The notes under the pieces were generated by a model. The model had not been told where the DNA came from, made no database searches, and saw nothing but the letters and a program-made list of their open reading frames with translations. Shown in pieces: positions 27,576 to 37,682 of a DNA stretch of 64,000 nt (its first letter is position 1; the number at the start of each line of letters is the position of its first letter). Origin of the DNA: Saprospiraceae bacterium UBA1994 (GTDB lineage Bacteria > Bacteroidota > Bacteroidia > Chitinophagales > Saprospiraceae); assembly GCA_002335865.1 (NCBI GenBank), contig DDCY01000007.1, positions 1 to 64,000 of the forward strand, read 5' to 3'. Position numbers and translations under genes: made by a program.

Positions 27576-28592
27576 ATGGAAAAATACATAGACATATTTC
27601 TCAATGGATACGGTGGTTATGCAAGCTACCTTTGGAATGATATTACTAACCCGACATGGAAATCTTATTTCTGGTGGTTGATCATAGTTTCCTTCTTTTT
27701 CCTTGTTTTAGAAGTAATCATTCCTTGGCGTAAGAAACAAGTAGTACTGCGTAAAGATTTTTGGTTGGATGGTTTCTATATGTTTTTCAACTTTTTCATC
27801 TTCTCTCTTATTATCTATAATGCAGCATCTGACGTAATAGTCAATCTATTCAACGATAGTATTATTGCTATCAGTGGATTTAATTTACAAGCGAGTAACC
27901 CTATGAATGGTTGGCCCTTATGGTTAATATTGGTGATCGGCTTCTTTGTACGAGATTTTGTTCAGTGGTGGGTACATCGATTATTACATAGATCAGATCG
28001 TTTATGGGAATTCCATAAAGTACATCACTCTGTGGCGGAAATGGGATTTGCTGCGCATTTGAGATATCACTGGATGGAGAATATTATATATCGAACGTTA
28101 GAGTATTTACCACTTGCCTTGCTAGGTATTGGGTTACATGATTTTTTTATTATCCATATCTTTACTTTAGCTTGGGGTCATTTCAATCATAGCAATATCA
28201 CAGTAAGTGGTAGAATAACAGGTGGTATCTTAGGCGCATTGATCGGCATCGTGGTCGCTGGTGGTTTATTTGATGTTAACCTCGTACTAGAACCAAGTAT
28301 TATTTTACAAAGCACAATTATTCTAGGACTTGCGGCAGTAAGTTCGGTAGCCATGGGTCCTTTCATGCGAAAAGTTTTCAATAGTCCTGAAATGCACATT
28401 TGGCATCATACACAAGATCTCCCATCAGAGAGATACTATGGAGTTAATTTTGGATTAACCTTGGCTTGTTGGGATTATATCTTTGGTACCGCTTATGTGC
28501 CGCAAGAGGGTAGAAACAACAAACTTGGTTTTACCGGTATAGATGAATTTCCAAAAACATTTACTGGTCATAACCTTAATGGATTTAAATAA
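27576..28592 (+). CDS. Sterol desaturase/fatty acid hydroxylase superfamily membrane protein
   Basis: The 338-residue integral membrane protein has hydrophobic segments near residues 32-50, 66-85, 110-130, 160-190 and 210-260. The di-iron histidine clusters are present: HRLLH (~138), EFHKVHHS (~148), GHFNHSNI (~206) and EMHIWHHT (~276). The family oxidises lipids or carotenoids using a membrane di-iron centre; which lipid is unknown here. Starts at ATG 27576 and ends before a bidirectional hairpin terminator. Confidence 0.85.
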   Translation: MEKYIDIFLNGYGGYASYLWNDITNPTWKSYFWWLIIVSFFFLVLEVIIPWRKKQVVLRKDFWLDGFYMFFNFFIFSLIIYNAASDVIVNLFNDSIIAISGFNLQASNPMNGWPLWLILVIGFFVRDFVQWWVHRLLHRSDRLWEFHKVHHSVAEMGFAAHLRYHWMENIIYRTLEYLPLALLGIGLHDFFIIHIFTLAWGHFNHSNITVSGRITGGILGALIGIVVAGGLFDVNLVLEPSIILQSTIILGLAAVSSVAMGPFMRKVFNSPEMHIWHHTQDLPSERYYGVNFGLTLACWDYIFGTAYVPQEGRNNKLGFTGIDEFPKTFTGHNLNGFK

Positions 28593-29133
28593 ACGAAAAC
28601 AATATCTAGACGGAAGGCAAATTGATAGTCACATCCAACAATAGTTCTGTTTCTCAATCACTATAGAGTTATATCAAATTTAAATATCGCATAAATTAAA
28701 TAGCTCATTAACGAAAGTTAATGAGCTATTTTACTTAAACAAATAACCAAATCTAAATAAATCTCGAATACTAAATGGCTATAAACTCGTAAAATGGGAA
28801 GGGTTAACTTACATCTTACGATTAATAATTTTTATAAATAAAATATAACACTATTTATAATCGCAAATCAAATCATTAAGTAAATAATCCAAATTATATT
28901 CTTAAAAAGACACATAGCTAACATTTGCATAACTAAATCTAGCAATTATCGTACTGCCTTATAGCCAAGCGCTTCATATACGTACTATATTGTAATTGTA
29001 AAAGCATAATATCACTCGACTCTTTAGTTAAATACAGAATATCTAATTCAACGTTAAATAATGTATTATAAGATTAATGTTATTTAATTTTGTGCAAGAA
29101 ATGCTCATCAAGATTTTCAAAAGAAAGGCGCCT
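28593..29133. other. Convergent intergenic region
   Basis: 541 bp between the desaturase-like gene and the end of the minus-strand subtilase gene. It contains the hairpin at 28698-28731 and, at the subtilase stop, the perfect palindrome AAAGGCGCCTTT (29124-29135). The rest is AT-rich with no gene seen. Confidence 0.5.
28698..28733 (+). terminator. Hairpin terminator after the desaturase-like gene
   Basis: A perfect 15-bp stem (28698-28712 with 28717-28731, containing TAGCTCATTAAC) closes a GAAA tetraloop and ends in a T run. It lies about 105 bp after the stop and is symmetrical enough to work in both directions. Confidence 0.85.
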
Positions 29134-31815
29134 TTAGAGTATAATAATCTTATAAGTACTCGATCTATTGCCATCGGTGACATTGACAAGGTACAATCCG
29201 CTAGAAAGTTGCGTAGCATCCAAAGTATGATTAGTATTTCCTGCAGAAGTAATCCATGTTTCAGATAGTACTAGCTTGCCATCAATCATATACACTCCAG
29301 CTCTAAGTTCAATAGATGACTCACTAATGATATCAAAATTGATAGCCTCAACAATGGGATTACTTACAAGAGATATCTCTAAACCATCTAATAAATTATT
29401 CGTCGAATTGATATTAGTTACCTCAACACAGTAATCTTCAACTTCACCAAATCTAAATGCAGTAGTTCCAGGACCGCAAGGACCTTGTTTCGTATCAAAA
29501 TTCATAATCACACGCATTCGAGTACTCCCTAGATTAGCAGTCTCTGGAACGAAAAGCGTACCATTAATCTCTTGACTAGAAGGTTCTGTTGATTCGAAGG
29601 CTAACTCGGTCTCCTCATCAAACATCTCATCATTGTTCCAATCTATCCATACCGTGAAGTATTCATCATACACAGTAGATGTAAATCCAGGCACTAATGT
29701 CAAAGGCACTAAACTCCCTCGGAGCAAACTAGTACTTGGTCCTCCTAGATAGTTACCATATGCATTCTCATCTTTTCCGCTTTTAAACATTATGTCGCCT
29801 ATCGCTATACTATCCAACCACTCTGATCCATTATCAAGCACATCTTCCAATGAGCAATATCCAGATCCAGTACATGATCCACACTCCGTGGTTAAGACGA
29901 TGATATCACTTATTTCAGATTCAGAATTGAAGTCAACACACATGGAGATTAGTCTTGCTTCATATGAAATACAAGGTGTCACCTCAGTCAATACATAGTT
30001 ATTTTCTGTTAATGTCTCTGAGATCCACTCTTCTGAACCAAGCAATCTATACTCAAACAAGTAAGTAGATACGAATTCGTCTTCACTCCACGTAAAAAAG
30101 ACATTATCTCCTTCACTATCCGCCGATATTAATTCTGGCAATTCACAACAACCCGTAGTCAATACATTTTGAGCAAAGCCAAAATCACTATTGCCAGATG
30201 TACAATTTGATTTTAATCCCACTTCATAAGTACTGCAGGCTAGTAAGCTACCTAATGAATATGATGGAAAAACACTAGAAATCTCTTCCCAATTAGAAGC
30301 CCCTTTTTCTCTATACCTAAGATCATAACTACTCGCTCCATCTACAACTGACCAATTAATTTCAGCAGAAAAGGGCGTCGTATTATCTACTGTAAATGCA
30401 ATCGGAGGCGGACAGTCACTACAAGCGTTCACTCCTAATTGTAATGTGTTGGCAGCATTCAATTTACCTTCACTAGTAGTTATTCCTAGCAAAGACTCAT
30501 TTGGTACAACTCCATCAAGTATATAATTTTTGACAGCTAAAGCCGCTCCGGATGGATTGTTCTTAGCTTCAGTTATCAGTTCATCACAATCCATAGAGTA
30601 GAGTAGAGCTGCGACTCCAGTTACATGAGGAGTAGCGGCAGATGTTCCACCAAATGAGCTACTATAGCTTTTATTTCTATACGTTGTAAATACATTTTGA
30701 CCATAAGCACCAAGATCTACGCTACTTGCTCCATATCCAGCTGCATTCCTTTTTTCATCATCCCATGTCATATTTGTCACTACAATAAGGTAGTCACTAG
30801 TACAATTAGATGGCACATCACCGGTTACGTCTACATCTACCCCTGAGTTGCTTGTCGCTCCAGCACTTACAATACCTTCTTCACCCATTACATTGTAGAA
30901 GTCGCACCAAATAGGGGTATCCTCCGCTGAAACTCCTAGACCAAATGAAGAATTTGCTGCAACTACGAAAGCACCTTCTAAACCATTAGTGTCATTATAT
31001 CTTTTCCGCTGTGTCCATATATATGAGTAGGCAGCTACCACACCTGATTCTGGGGCAGGAATAGCATTGATCGTCATAATCTTCACGTTCCAATTTACCC
31101 CAGCTACACCAATACCATTATTTCCTTTGGCTCCTATGATTCCTGAAACACTCGTACCGTGATCGTCATTGTCTATATTATCATTGTCTTCAATACTGTT
31201 CCAACCTAGATAGTCGTCTATGTATCCATTGTTATCATCATCGATTCCATTATTAGGAATCTCCGCATAGTTTTTCCAGAGATTATCCTTGAGGTCTTCG
31301 TGATTAGGATCGATACCGTCATCTATTACTGCTACTACGATAGTATCACCTTGTGCTGTCAGACCTCCCGTGGCTATATCCCATGCTAAGTCCATATCTA
31401 AATCAGCTCCCTCTGTTCCAGTATTTGCACCTGTATTGATATACTGCCATTGCTCGTTGAATCTTGAATCATTCGGCGTATTCCTTAACTTGATAACATG
31501 ATTATATTGAGCATGATTCACTCCTGACAGAGACTTCACTTTTTGTAGTAGACGAATTTCATTTATCGTGTTATGGTCAAATTTCAGTAACCAAACATTA
31601 AGAGGTACAGAAGCTACTTGCTCAAAATCGAGATATAATTCCATACCCATAGATCTAGACAACTGATACGTGAGATAATTAGGTGTAGCTTCTAAATCAA
31701 TAGAAATCATAATATTACCCTGTACATGATTTAATGACTGCGCACATAAAGGACCAGCAATACATATAGCAATTAGAATCTTAGCTAGCAGTTGTATTTG
31801 AATGAATGTCTTCAT
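29134..31815 (-). CDS. Secreted subtilisin-like (S8) protease with GEVED and T9SS sorting domains
   Basis: The 893-residue protein has a signal peptide (to about residue 25) and a propeptide-like region. The S8 catalytic domain has Asp165 (VAVIDDGIDPNHEDL), His219 (DDHGTSVSG), oxyanion Asn288 (VAANSSFG) and Ser392 (GGTSAATPHVTG). Two fibronectin-III-like domains follow (from PPIAFTVDNTTPFSAEINW and from CCELPELISA). A GEVED domain (YFTVWIDWNNDEMFDEETELAF ... FGEVEDYCVEV) comes next, and a type-A T9SS sorting domain ends the protein. It probably digests extracellular protein or polymer-bound peptides. Transcribed alone. Confidence 0.93.
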   Translation of the reverse strand: MKTFIQIQLLAKILIAICIAGPLCAQSLNHVQGNIMISIDLEATPNYLTYQLSRSMGMELYLDFEQVASVPLNVWLLKFDHNTINEIRLLQKVKSLSGVNHAQYNHVIKLRNTPNDSRFNEQWQYINTGANTGTEGADLDMDLAWDIATGGLTAQGDTIVVAVIDDGIDPNHEDLKDNLWKNYAEIPNNGIDDDNNGYIDDYLGWNSIEDNDNIDNDDHGTSVSGIIGAKGNNGIGVAGVNWNVKIMTINAIPAPESGVVAAYSYIWTQRKRYNDTNGLEGAFVVAANSSFGLGVSAEDTPIWCDFYNVMGEEGIVSAGATSNSGVDVDVTGDVPSNCTSDYLIVVTNMTWDDEKRNAAGYGASSVDLGAYGQNVFTTYRNKSYSSSFGGTSAATPHVTGVAALLYSMDCDELITEAKNNPSGAALAVKNYILDGVVPNESLLGITTSEGKLNAANTLQLGVNACSDCPPPIAFTVDNTTPFSAEINWSVVDGASSYDLRYREKGASNWEEISSVFPSYSLGSLLACSTYEVGLKSNCTSGNSDFGFAQNVLTTGCCELPELISADSEGDNVFFTWSEDEFVSTYLFEYRLLGSEEWISETLTENNYVLTEVTPCISYEARLISMCVDFNSESEISDIIVLTTECGSCTGSGYCSLEDVLDNGSEWLDSIAIGDIMFKSGKDENAYGNYLGGPSTSLLRGSLVPLTLVPGFTSTVYDEYFTVWIDWNNDEMFDEETELAFESTEPSSQEINGTLFVPETANLGSTRMRVIMNFDTKQGPCGPGTTAFRFGEVEDYCVEVTNINSTNNLLDGLEISLVSNPIVEAINFDIISESSIELRAGVYMIDGKLVLSETWITSAGNTNHTLDATQLSSGLYLVNVTDGNRSSTYKIIIL

Positions 31816-32130
31816 AAGTATATTCTAATATGTGTTCTGTATATAGGGCAAGATAATGAATTATATCTAGCCATAAACAATATCAGATTTTCTGCTTAAT
31901 TTCATATTTTATAAAAAATTTGCTTTAAACAAATATCTAAAATCGCTCTTGTAGCACGAGAATCTAATTTAGATTACCTATTATGATACTAACATATGTA
32001 AATAATTTAACATATATAGTTACCTAGTATTTAATAGTTTTCATATCTTTGAATATGTTAATAAACATGACATATATCAGATAAGTAACTAAGATAGAAC
32101 TACTTATCTTCATAATCAATTAAATGACTC
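31816..32130. other. Divergent intergenic region
   Basis: 315 AT-rich bp between the divergent subtilase and PD40 genes. The plus strand carries a TANNTTTG box at 32044-32051. I see no gene or RNA in it. Confidence 0.45.
32044..32051 (+). promoter_or_regulatory. Putative -7 box of the PD40-SPOR gene
   Basis: TATCTTTG matches TANNTTTG and lies 79 bp upstream of the start. A -33 element is not clear. Confidence 0.35.
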
Positions 32131-34560
32131 ATGATTACTAGAAAACTACAACTATTGCTTTTATTCTTAATGTTTAGTCTTTCAACGACAGTTACTGCTC
32201 AGAAGATTATCAAAAAGGCTAATAAGCAATTTGAGCTTAAAGCCTACGACGAAGCATACGATACCTATGTTAAAGCTTTAGAGAAGTATCCAGAAAGAAA
32301 TGTACTTAAGCTTCAAATCGCAGAGTGTCTGCGTCGAACTAATAGGGTACTAGAATCAAAAGAATGGTACGAAATAGCAATGACAAGTACAGATGTACCA
32401 GTCGTGTACAACTTATACTTCGGTCACTTATTGAAAAATATTGCTGAATATCATAGAGCATCTTTATATTATAGTAAGTATAAAGACGTGAATACAGACA
32501 TAGCAGAGCACTTTATACTTAGCTGTGATTTTGCTCTCAACCTAATGAGAGAACAGTCTCAATATGAGTTAATACTAGATGAATGCAATAGTAAGCAATC
32601 AGATATCGCTATGAAGTTTTATGGCGATGATATGGTGTTCACATCTTTTAGAGACAATGATCCTGAGGCAGGGGTAGATGGATGTAGATTATATATCAAA
32701 AAGGAAGGTGTAGAAAGTATACCATTAAGGTCTGCGCTTAAAACACAACATGGAGTTGGTTTCATCAGCTATGCTATAGAAGAAGAATTATGTGCTTTCA
32801 CAACTTCTAATGTAATTAATAATCATAAACCTTTAGCTGATAAAGACGAAGACTATACGATTTACTTTGCTCAAGTTATAGACAGTGGTGACTTTATCAA
32901 TGAAGTGCCATTTAAGTATAATGAAGTGAATAGTTCTTCGGCTTTTCCCCATTTAGCATTTGATGGAAATGTTTTATATTTCTCATCTAATAGACAAGGT
33001 GGATTCGGTGGATATGATTTATATGTATCTTATAACAAAAAAGGAGATTGGACTGAACCAGAAAATCTAGGCGCAGAAGTGAATTCAGCAGGTAATGAAA
33101 TTACTCCTTTTTACGATGGTGCTAATCTTTACTTTGCATCTGACTATCACGCAGGAATGGGAGGATATGATTTATTCATAACTGATATGGTTAAGGGAGA
33201 ATGGACTTATCCATTAAATCTTGGAAACGGAATCAATTCGCCTGGCGATGATTACTATCCTTCGTTAAAGCAAGGAAAAAATTTTTTGTACTTTTCATCT
33301 AATAGGTTAGGTGGTCGAGGAAGTGATGATATATACTTTGGTGTACCCACTAAAGAAGAGATACTCTATAGTATTAATAACATTTATAATAGTGTTGAGG
33401 TCCCTAAAGCCATTGAATTAGAAGGCAAACATGCTCCTTCGTCAAACGAATTAGCTAAAGTTAATAATCAATCTTCATTACATCTGGTTGCTGATAATGA
33501 AATAACTAATATCAAAATAATATCTGCAAAAAATCCTGAAGCGATAGCAAGAAAAAGTTTTGTCGCTAGTAAAGTAGATCCTACTGATGTTTCTACAGAG
33601 ATATTATCTATCGTAGGAGAGAAAAAGTTAAATGACAATCATCTAGATATGATTGAAACTACTGACTTAATAGAAGATTCAGAAAATCGAAACGATAGAG
33701 TAACAACTACAGCAGTTGAAGAGCAAGAAGTAGGGGTTTCTATCATGGTAGCTGATAACGAAGAATTAAGTAGAATATTAGCTGTTCCATACAATAGAGA
33801 AACTGTAACTAAAATAGATAAGACTTCCGAAAATAAATTGCCAGCTAAGGACGAAATGGTAATTAATCAAGAGGAAGTGACTAATGTAAAAATTAATAAA
33901 CTTTTGTCAAATGAAGTGATTACAGAAATTTCAGTATCTAAATCTTTGATATCTGATTTCAGTATAAATGGTGCTAAAAGAGTATCTTATGGTGATCTTC
34001 TGCCCGCAGCAAGTACTGCTTATTTCATTCAGCTCGCATCATTATCTAAGAGTAAAGGAAATGTTGATGACTATAAAAGTTTGATTAAGTATGGCAATAT
34101 CTACAAGATTTATAGTCAATCGTATACTAAGATAAAGCTAGGTTACTTTACAGATAAACACGAGGCGAAAAAAGTTTTAAGTAATATAAAAGCACAAGGA
34201 TATACTGATGCATTTATAACCTCTGAGTCACTAGAGTCAGCAGATATAGAACTGTTTATAGCCGGTAAAGAATATAACTACAATGGTTCTAACTACTCTT
34301 CAACAAAGAAACAAGGAACACAATACAAAGTTAGATTAGCTTCATACGAAGATCCTATTTGGTTTGACATCAAAACTGCTAAACAATTAGGTGAAATCGA
34401 ACAATGGACAAAAGGGAAATGGACGATATTTATTTTGAGTGGATTTCAAGATATAGAAGGAGCTCAATCTGCTAAAATTAGAGCCATCAATAGAGGATTT
34501 GCTGATGCCGAAGTAGTAATAGATAATGGTGGAATCCTAGAAAGAATTAGAACTCAATAG
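32131..34560 (+). CDS. TPR-PD40 protein with C-terminal SPOR repeats
   Basis: The 809-residue protein has a signal peptide ending in TVTAQ (~24) and TPR-like helices (KANKQFELKAYDEAYDTYVKA, ~25-130). A PD40/WD40-like beta-propeller follows (~150-410), with repeated LYFSSNRQGGFGGYDLYVS-type blades. Then comes a ~210-residue low-complexity linker. The C-terminus has two SPOR-like repeats (from TAYFIQLASLSKSK, ~630, and from GTQYKVRLASYEDP, ~728). TPR plus PD40 resembles the T9SS/gliding proteins SprE/PorE, but those end in an OmpA-like peptidoglycan-binding domain. SPOR domains also bind peptidoglycan, so the role may be equivalent. It could link the periplasmic wall to a T9SS or motility complex. 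Confidence 0.8.
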   Translation: MITRKLQLLLLFLMFSLSTTVTAQKIIKKANKQFELKAYDEAYDTYVKALEKYPERNVLKLQIAECLRRTNRVLESKEWYEIAMTSTDVPVVYNLYFGHLLKNIAEYHRASLYYSKYKDVNTDIAEHFILSCDFALNLMREQSQYELILDECNSKQSDIAMKFYGDDMVFTSFRDNDPEAGVDGCRLYIKKEGVESIPLRSALKTQHGVGFISYAIEEELCAFTTSNVINNHKPLADKDEDYTIYFAQVIDSGDFINEVPFKYNEVNSSSAFPHLAFDGNVLYFSSNRQGGFGGYDLYVSYNKKGDWTEPENLGAEVNSAGNEITPFYDGANLYFASDYHAGMGGYDLFITDMVKGEWTYPLNLGNGINSPGDDYYPSLKQGKNFLYFSSNRLGGRGSDDIYFGVPTKEEILYSINNIYNSVEVPKAIELEGKHAPSSNELAKVNNQSSLHLVADNEITNIKIISAKNPEAIARKSFVASKVDPTDVSTEILSIVGEKKLNDNHLDMIETTDLIEDSENRNDRVTTTAVEEQEVGVSIMVADNEELSRILAVPYNRETVTKIDKTSENKLPAKDEMVINQEEVTNVKINKLLSNEVITEISVSKSLISDFSINGAKRVSYGDLLPAASTAYFIQLASLSKSKGNVDDYKSLIKYGNIYKIYSQSYTKIKLGYFTDKHEAKKVLSNIKAQGYTDAFITSESLESADIELFIAGKEYNYNGSNYSSTKKQGTQYKVRLASYEDPIWFDIKTAKQLGEIEQWTKGKWTIFILSGFQDIEGAQSAKIRAINRGFADAEVVIDNGGILERIRTQ

Positions 34561-34943
34561 TCAAATTATGGGAAGTAAAGTATTGCATGCTTTCGAAGGA
34601 GTCTATCTAATCCAGATAGACTCTTTCTTTTTTATAAGATGTCAAATTTTAAAACAAAAAATTAAAATCTAGAATTAAATAGTTTTCTTCACAGATTAAA
34701 ATTTGCTAGAAGATAAGCTACTAGTTGAGAATGACAAGTATGATAGTAAAAACAATCTAGATATCTACTATATTTTGGAAGTATGCTATTCTTGAAGGGG
34801 TATATATTACAAAGTATTTCATTTTTAATATTTACGAATTATAGTCAAACTTAGAAATTGTTTGAATGAAAAAGTTCTTAATTTCGAAACTAGATATATT
34901 ACATTAATCATTTACCTTGTTCACTCATGATACAATCAGCTCT
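34561..34943. other. Intergenic region before deoC
   Basis: About 380 bp holding the terminator at 34599-34634; the remainder is AT-rich without a recognisable gene. TTG 34917 could start deoC, but ATG 34944 fits better. Confidence 0.45.
34599..34634 (+). terminator. Rho-independent terminator of the PD40-SPOR gene
   Basis: A 10-bp stem GAGTCTATCT/AGATAGACTC (34599-34608 with 34614-34623) has a 5-base loop followed by a long T-rich tract. It begins 39 bp after the stop. Confidence 0.92.
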
Positions 34944-35579
34944 ATGTTAAATCAATATATAGATCACACTAATCTAAAATCTACAGCCACGTTAGAGGAT
35001 ATCACCAAACTATGTCAAGAAGCCATAAAACATAACTTTTATGCAGTTTGCATCAACGGTAATTATTTGCATCATGCTTTGGCATTATTGGGCCATACAG
35101 AGGTTAAGATAGCCGTAGTGGCAGGATTTCCATTAGGTAGTAGCACCTTGAATGCTAAGCTTAATGAAATTAGTCTCCTAGTAGATGCAGGAGCTGACGA
35201 GATAGATATGGTGCTCAATGTAGGGTATATTAAATCAGGACTCATTAAAGACATCGAGGCAGAACTAGCCATGTCAAGAGTGATTGCAGAAGACGTATGC
35301 CTCAAGCTAATATTAGAAACTTGTTATCTATCTGATAAAGAAATAGTCCAAGCCTGTAATATTGCCATGAGAGAAGGATTTGATTATATCAAAACTTCAA
35401 CTGGCTTTGGAGCCGCTGGAGCTTGCTTACATCATGTTCATCTAATGAAGAATATCGTTGGTGATCAAGTCAAAATAAAAGCCTCAGGAGGAATCAAAGA
35501 CAAACATACTGCGCAGACCTACGTAGATTTAGGTGTTAGTAGGATAGGGACAAGTAATGGGATAAAAATAGTTTCTTAA
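34944..35579 (+). CDS. deoC: Deoxyribose-phosphate aldolase
   Basis: The enzyme splits 2-deoxyribose-5-phosphate into acetaldehyde and glyceraldehyde-3-phosphate in deoxynucleoside catabolism. ATG 34944 (MLNQYIDHTNLKS) gives 211 residues, the normal size. The class I aldolase signatures are VAGFPLGSS, GADEIDMVLN with the catalytic Asp, DYIKTSTGFG with the Schiff-base Lys, and KASGGIKD with the second Lys. It runs directly up to the convergent CIA30 gene; the two stop codons abut. Confidence 0.94.
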   Translation: MLNQYIDHTNLKSTATLEDITKLCQEAIKHNFYAVCINGNYLHHALALLGHTEVKIAVVAGFPLGSSTLNAKLNEISLLVDAGADEIDMVLNVGYIKSGLIKDIEAELAMSRVIAEDVCLKLILETCYLSDKEIVQACNIAMREGFDYIKTSTGFGAAGACLHHVHLMKNIVGDQVKIKASGGIKDKHTAQTYVDLGVSRIGTSNGIKIVS

Positions 35580-36110
35580 CTACCTTAACTTAATCCAATC
35601 TATCTCCAATTCAAATTCTTCATACCTCTTATTTCCGATAAGGATCGCAAACTCATCTAGCACTGCTTTGGGATAGTTTGGCATATCCATTTCATAGCCT
35701 CTAAATGCGGGATACATCATAGCCATGTCCACTTCGATTTCTTGCCAATCTTCTGAGACATTTATATATTCTATGTAGGAATGTCTTTCCCTTCTTGAAG
35801 ACTTTGCTCTTACTTGGTATGTATTTGCCGGACCTTTACAGCGTATTACCAATTTAGAATAACCCTTCACATCGATGGTGCGAGGGTTGTATCTTACAGA
35901 TGCAAAGCCTCCGTTATAGTCTAGTGATACTTTACCAGAGAAAAGGGCATTCCCATTAGCATTGATTGTCAAATCACTCTGAGATATACCGCCCATAACA
36001 CCATCATTGACGATAGTCCAATCTGACAAATCTGAATCTTTACTGAAATCGAACAAAATATGAGATGAATTCAATAATGTCATAAAAGAAAGAAGTATTA
36101 AATATTTCAT
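35580..36110 (-). CDS. CIA30-family protein
   Basis: The 176-residue protein matches the CIA30 (NADH:ubiquinone oxidoreductase intermediate-associated protein 30) domain. Its markers are DWTIVNDGVMGGISQS, GGFASVRY, LVIRCKGPANTYQVRAKS and EFELEIDWIKLR. Bacterial members are small beta-sandwich proteins of unknown role, often exported; this one has a short hydrophobic N-terminus (MKYLILLSFMTLLNSSHIL) that may be a signal sequence. It overlaps no gene but its end abuts deoC's. Confidence 0.8.
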   Translation of the reverse strand: MKYLILLSFMTLLNSSHILFDFSKDSDLSDWTIVNDGVMGGISQSDLTINANGNALFSGKVSLDYNGGFASVRYNPRTIDVKGYSKLVIRCKGPANTYQVRAKSSRRERHSYIEYINVSEDWQEIEVDMAMMYPAFRGYEMDMPNYPKAVLDEFAILIGNKRYEEFELEIDWIKLR

Positions 36111-36287
36111 ACTTATTAAACTGAAACTAGAGCATTTAGTTTCAAAATTCTAAATTGAATTAATAATTAATCTTATTCCGATATTTCATATCTATTTTAA
36201 CTTCGAAATATTATTCAATGTCTAAAAGAAAATATTTAGAGAAATAGAGAGAAAGAACCAATTGTTCATTTTTTAATTTTATTAAAA

Positions 36288-37427
36288 TTAAATTTTAACA
36301 TTTAAATCAAATCTAACACGTTGTCCTGTTTCTTTAAATTCTCCAGTTGGTATAATTTGCTTTATGTTATAATATTTAGCAATAACATTTATCTTCTTTG
36401 TAATATAATAACCGATGACAATCTCTATGCCTTTGAAATTTGTTAATCTTCCATCTGGTGAATTAAACGCCGAGTAGTCCCATCTTGCCCAATCATTTTG
36501 TGCCATATAATCTAAGGCTGCATATTTTTCTAATTTCGCATAAGTTATTTTGAACTTTAAGTCCTTCGTCTGTTTAAATGATCCAAATTGAATTCCAATT
36601 GAATAACCGGTTTTCTCCTCTGAGAATGCATCAGAAATATTTTCGTTTGATCTATAATCCTCAATATTTTGATAAAAGTCGAAATCAACAAATAGATTTT
36701 TAGATTTTAATGCTTTAAGTTTTGCACCTATATGAATTATTGAATAATCTAATTCAAATGAATGATTTCCATCTGGTATGTTTGGAATATTCCTTAAATT
36801 ATAAATTCCAGGAAACATTTTAAATCTTTCGTCTTTAAATATAATAGAGGATTGAAATCCTTGAAAGTAGGCATCTTTAGAAAATGATTTGCCATTTGAG
36901 GATAGAATATAATGACTTCCTCTCAATATAATGTTTTCGAATATTAGATCTGATAGTTTGAGATTATGTTCCAAGAAAACACCTTCAGGAAAAACATTAT
37001 CACTCCAAAATAACTCGTTATTTTTTTCAAATGAATACGAATTCTTTCCTAACCAATATTTCAAACCTCCATGAATTCCTTGAAAGAATATTTTTTCAAA
37101 TCCAAGAGGTAGTGTACCAAACTCTTCAAACCCTTTCCCTATTGTTAATTGAGGGTCTTGTTGCCTGTTTTGATCTCCTGTTCTAATTCTAAACCCTAAG
37201 GAATACCATTCATTTTTAAAAGTTACGCCAGTTCTTAATCTATATCTTAATCTTGTTCGATCTTCTCTTAAGTTTCCATCAGACTTTTTAGAACTCCAAT
37301 CTTGTTCAGTTCTAAATCTAAAATCTAATTCATAGGATACTTTTGAGAGCAATAAATCGGTTTGAGCTTCAATTTTATAGTTTAATAAAATCAGTAAAAT
37401 TATTGAATATAAAACCTGTTTTTTCAT
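36288..37427 (-). CDS. Outer-membrane beta-barrel protein (putative porin)
   Basis: The 379-residue protein has a signal peptide (MKKQVLYSIILLILLNYKIEAQ) followed by alternating amphipathic strands throughout, such as YELDFRFRTEQ, TRLRYRLRTGVTF and YSLGFRIRTGD. It ends in RVRFDLNVKI, as expected of a barrel C-terminus. It resembles alginate-export/putative porin proteins of Bacteroidota. Specificity cannot be predicted. It is monocistronic by spacing (177 bp to the CIA30 gene). Confidence 0.68.
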   Translation of the reverse strand: MKKQVLYSIILLILLNYKIEAQTDLLLSKVSYELDFRFRTEQDWSSKKSDGNLREDRTRLRYRLRTGVTFKNEWYSLGFRIRTGDQNRQQDPQLTIGKGFEEFGTLPLGFEKIFFQGIHGGLKYWLGKNSYSFEKNNELFWSDNVFPEGVFLEHNLKLSDLIFENIILRGSHYILSSNGKSFSKDAYFQGFQSSIIFKDERFKMFPGIYNLRNIPNIPDGNHSFELDYSIIHIGAKLKALKSKNLFVDFDFYQNIEDYRSNENISDAFSEEKTGYSIGIQFGSFKQTKDLKFKITYAKLEKYAALDYMAQNDWARWDYSAFNSPDGRLTNFKGIEIVIGYYITKKINVIAKYYNIKQIIPTGEFKETGQRVRFDLNVKI

Positions 37428-37682
37428 TCTTGTTTTGTTTCTAATATTGTTTTTAAGTAGTTATGCTACATTGTAAAACATCGGCATAGCTGACGTAATT
37501 AGTGCAATGGAACATGTGATACTTTGCTTTATTTTGAGCATTTTGTAAATTTCCAAAAATATTCTAACACTTTCAATTTGGTAACAAACCTTGTTTTTGT
37601 TAATCTCATTTATATAAACGAGAAATAAATACCATTCAAATTGGGACAGATGTTTAAAGTATTCATTTAATGATAAGGTTTT

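Noticed and set aside
29124..29135. Palindrome AAAGGCGCCTTT at the end of the subtilase gene as a terminator
   Set aside because: It has no loop and no T tract; it could be a protein-binding site or chance, but not a convincing terminator.
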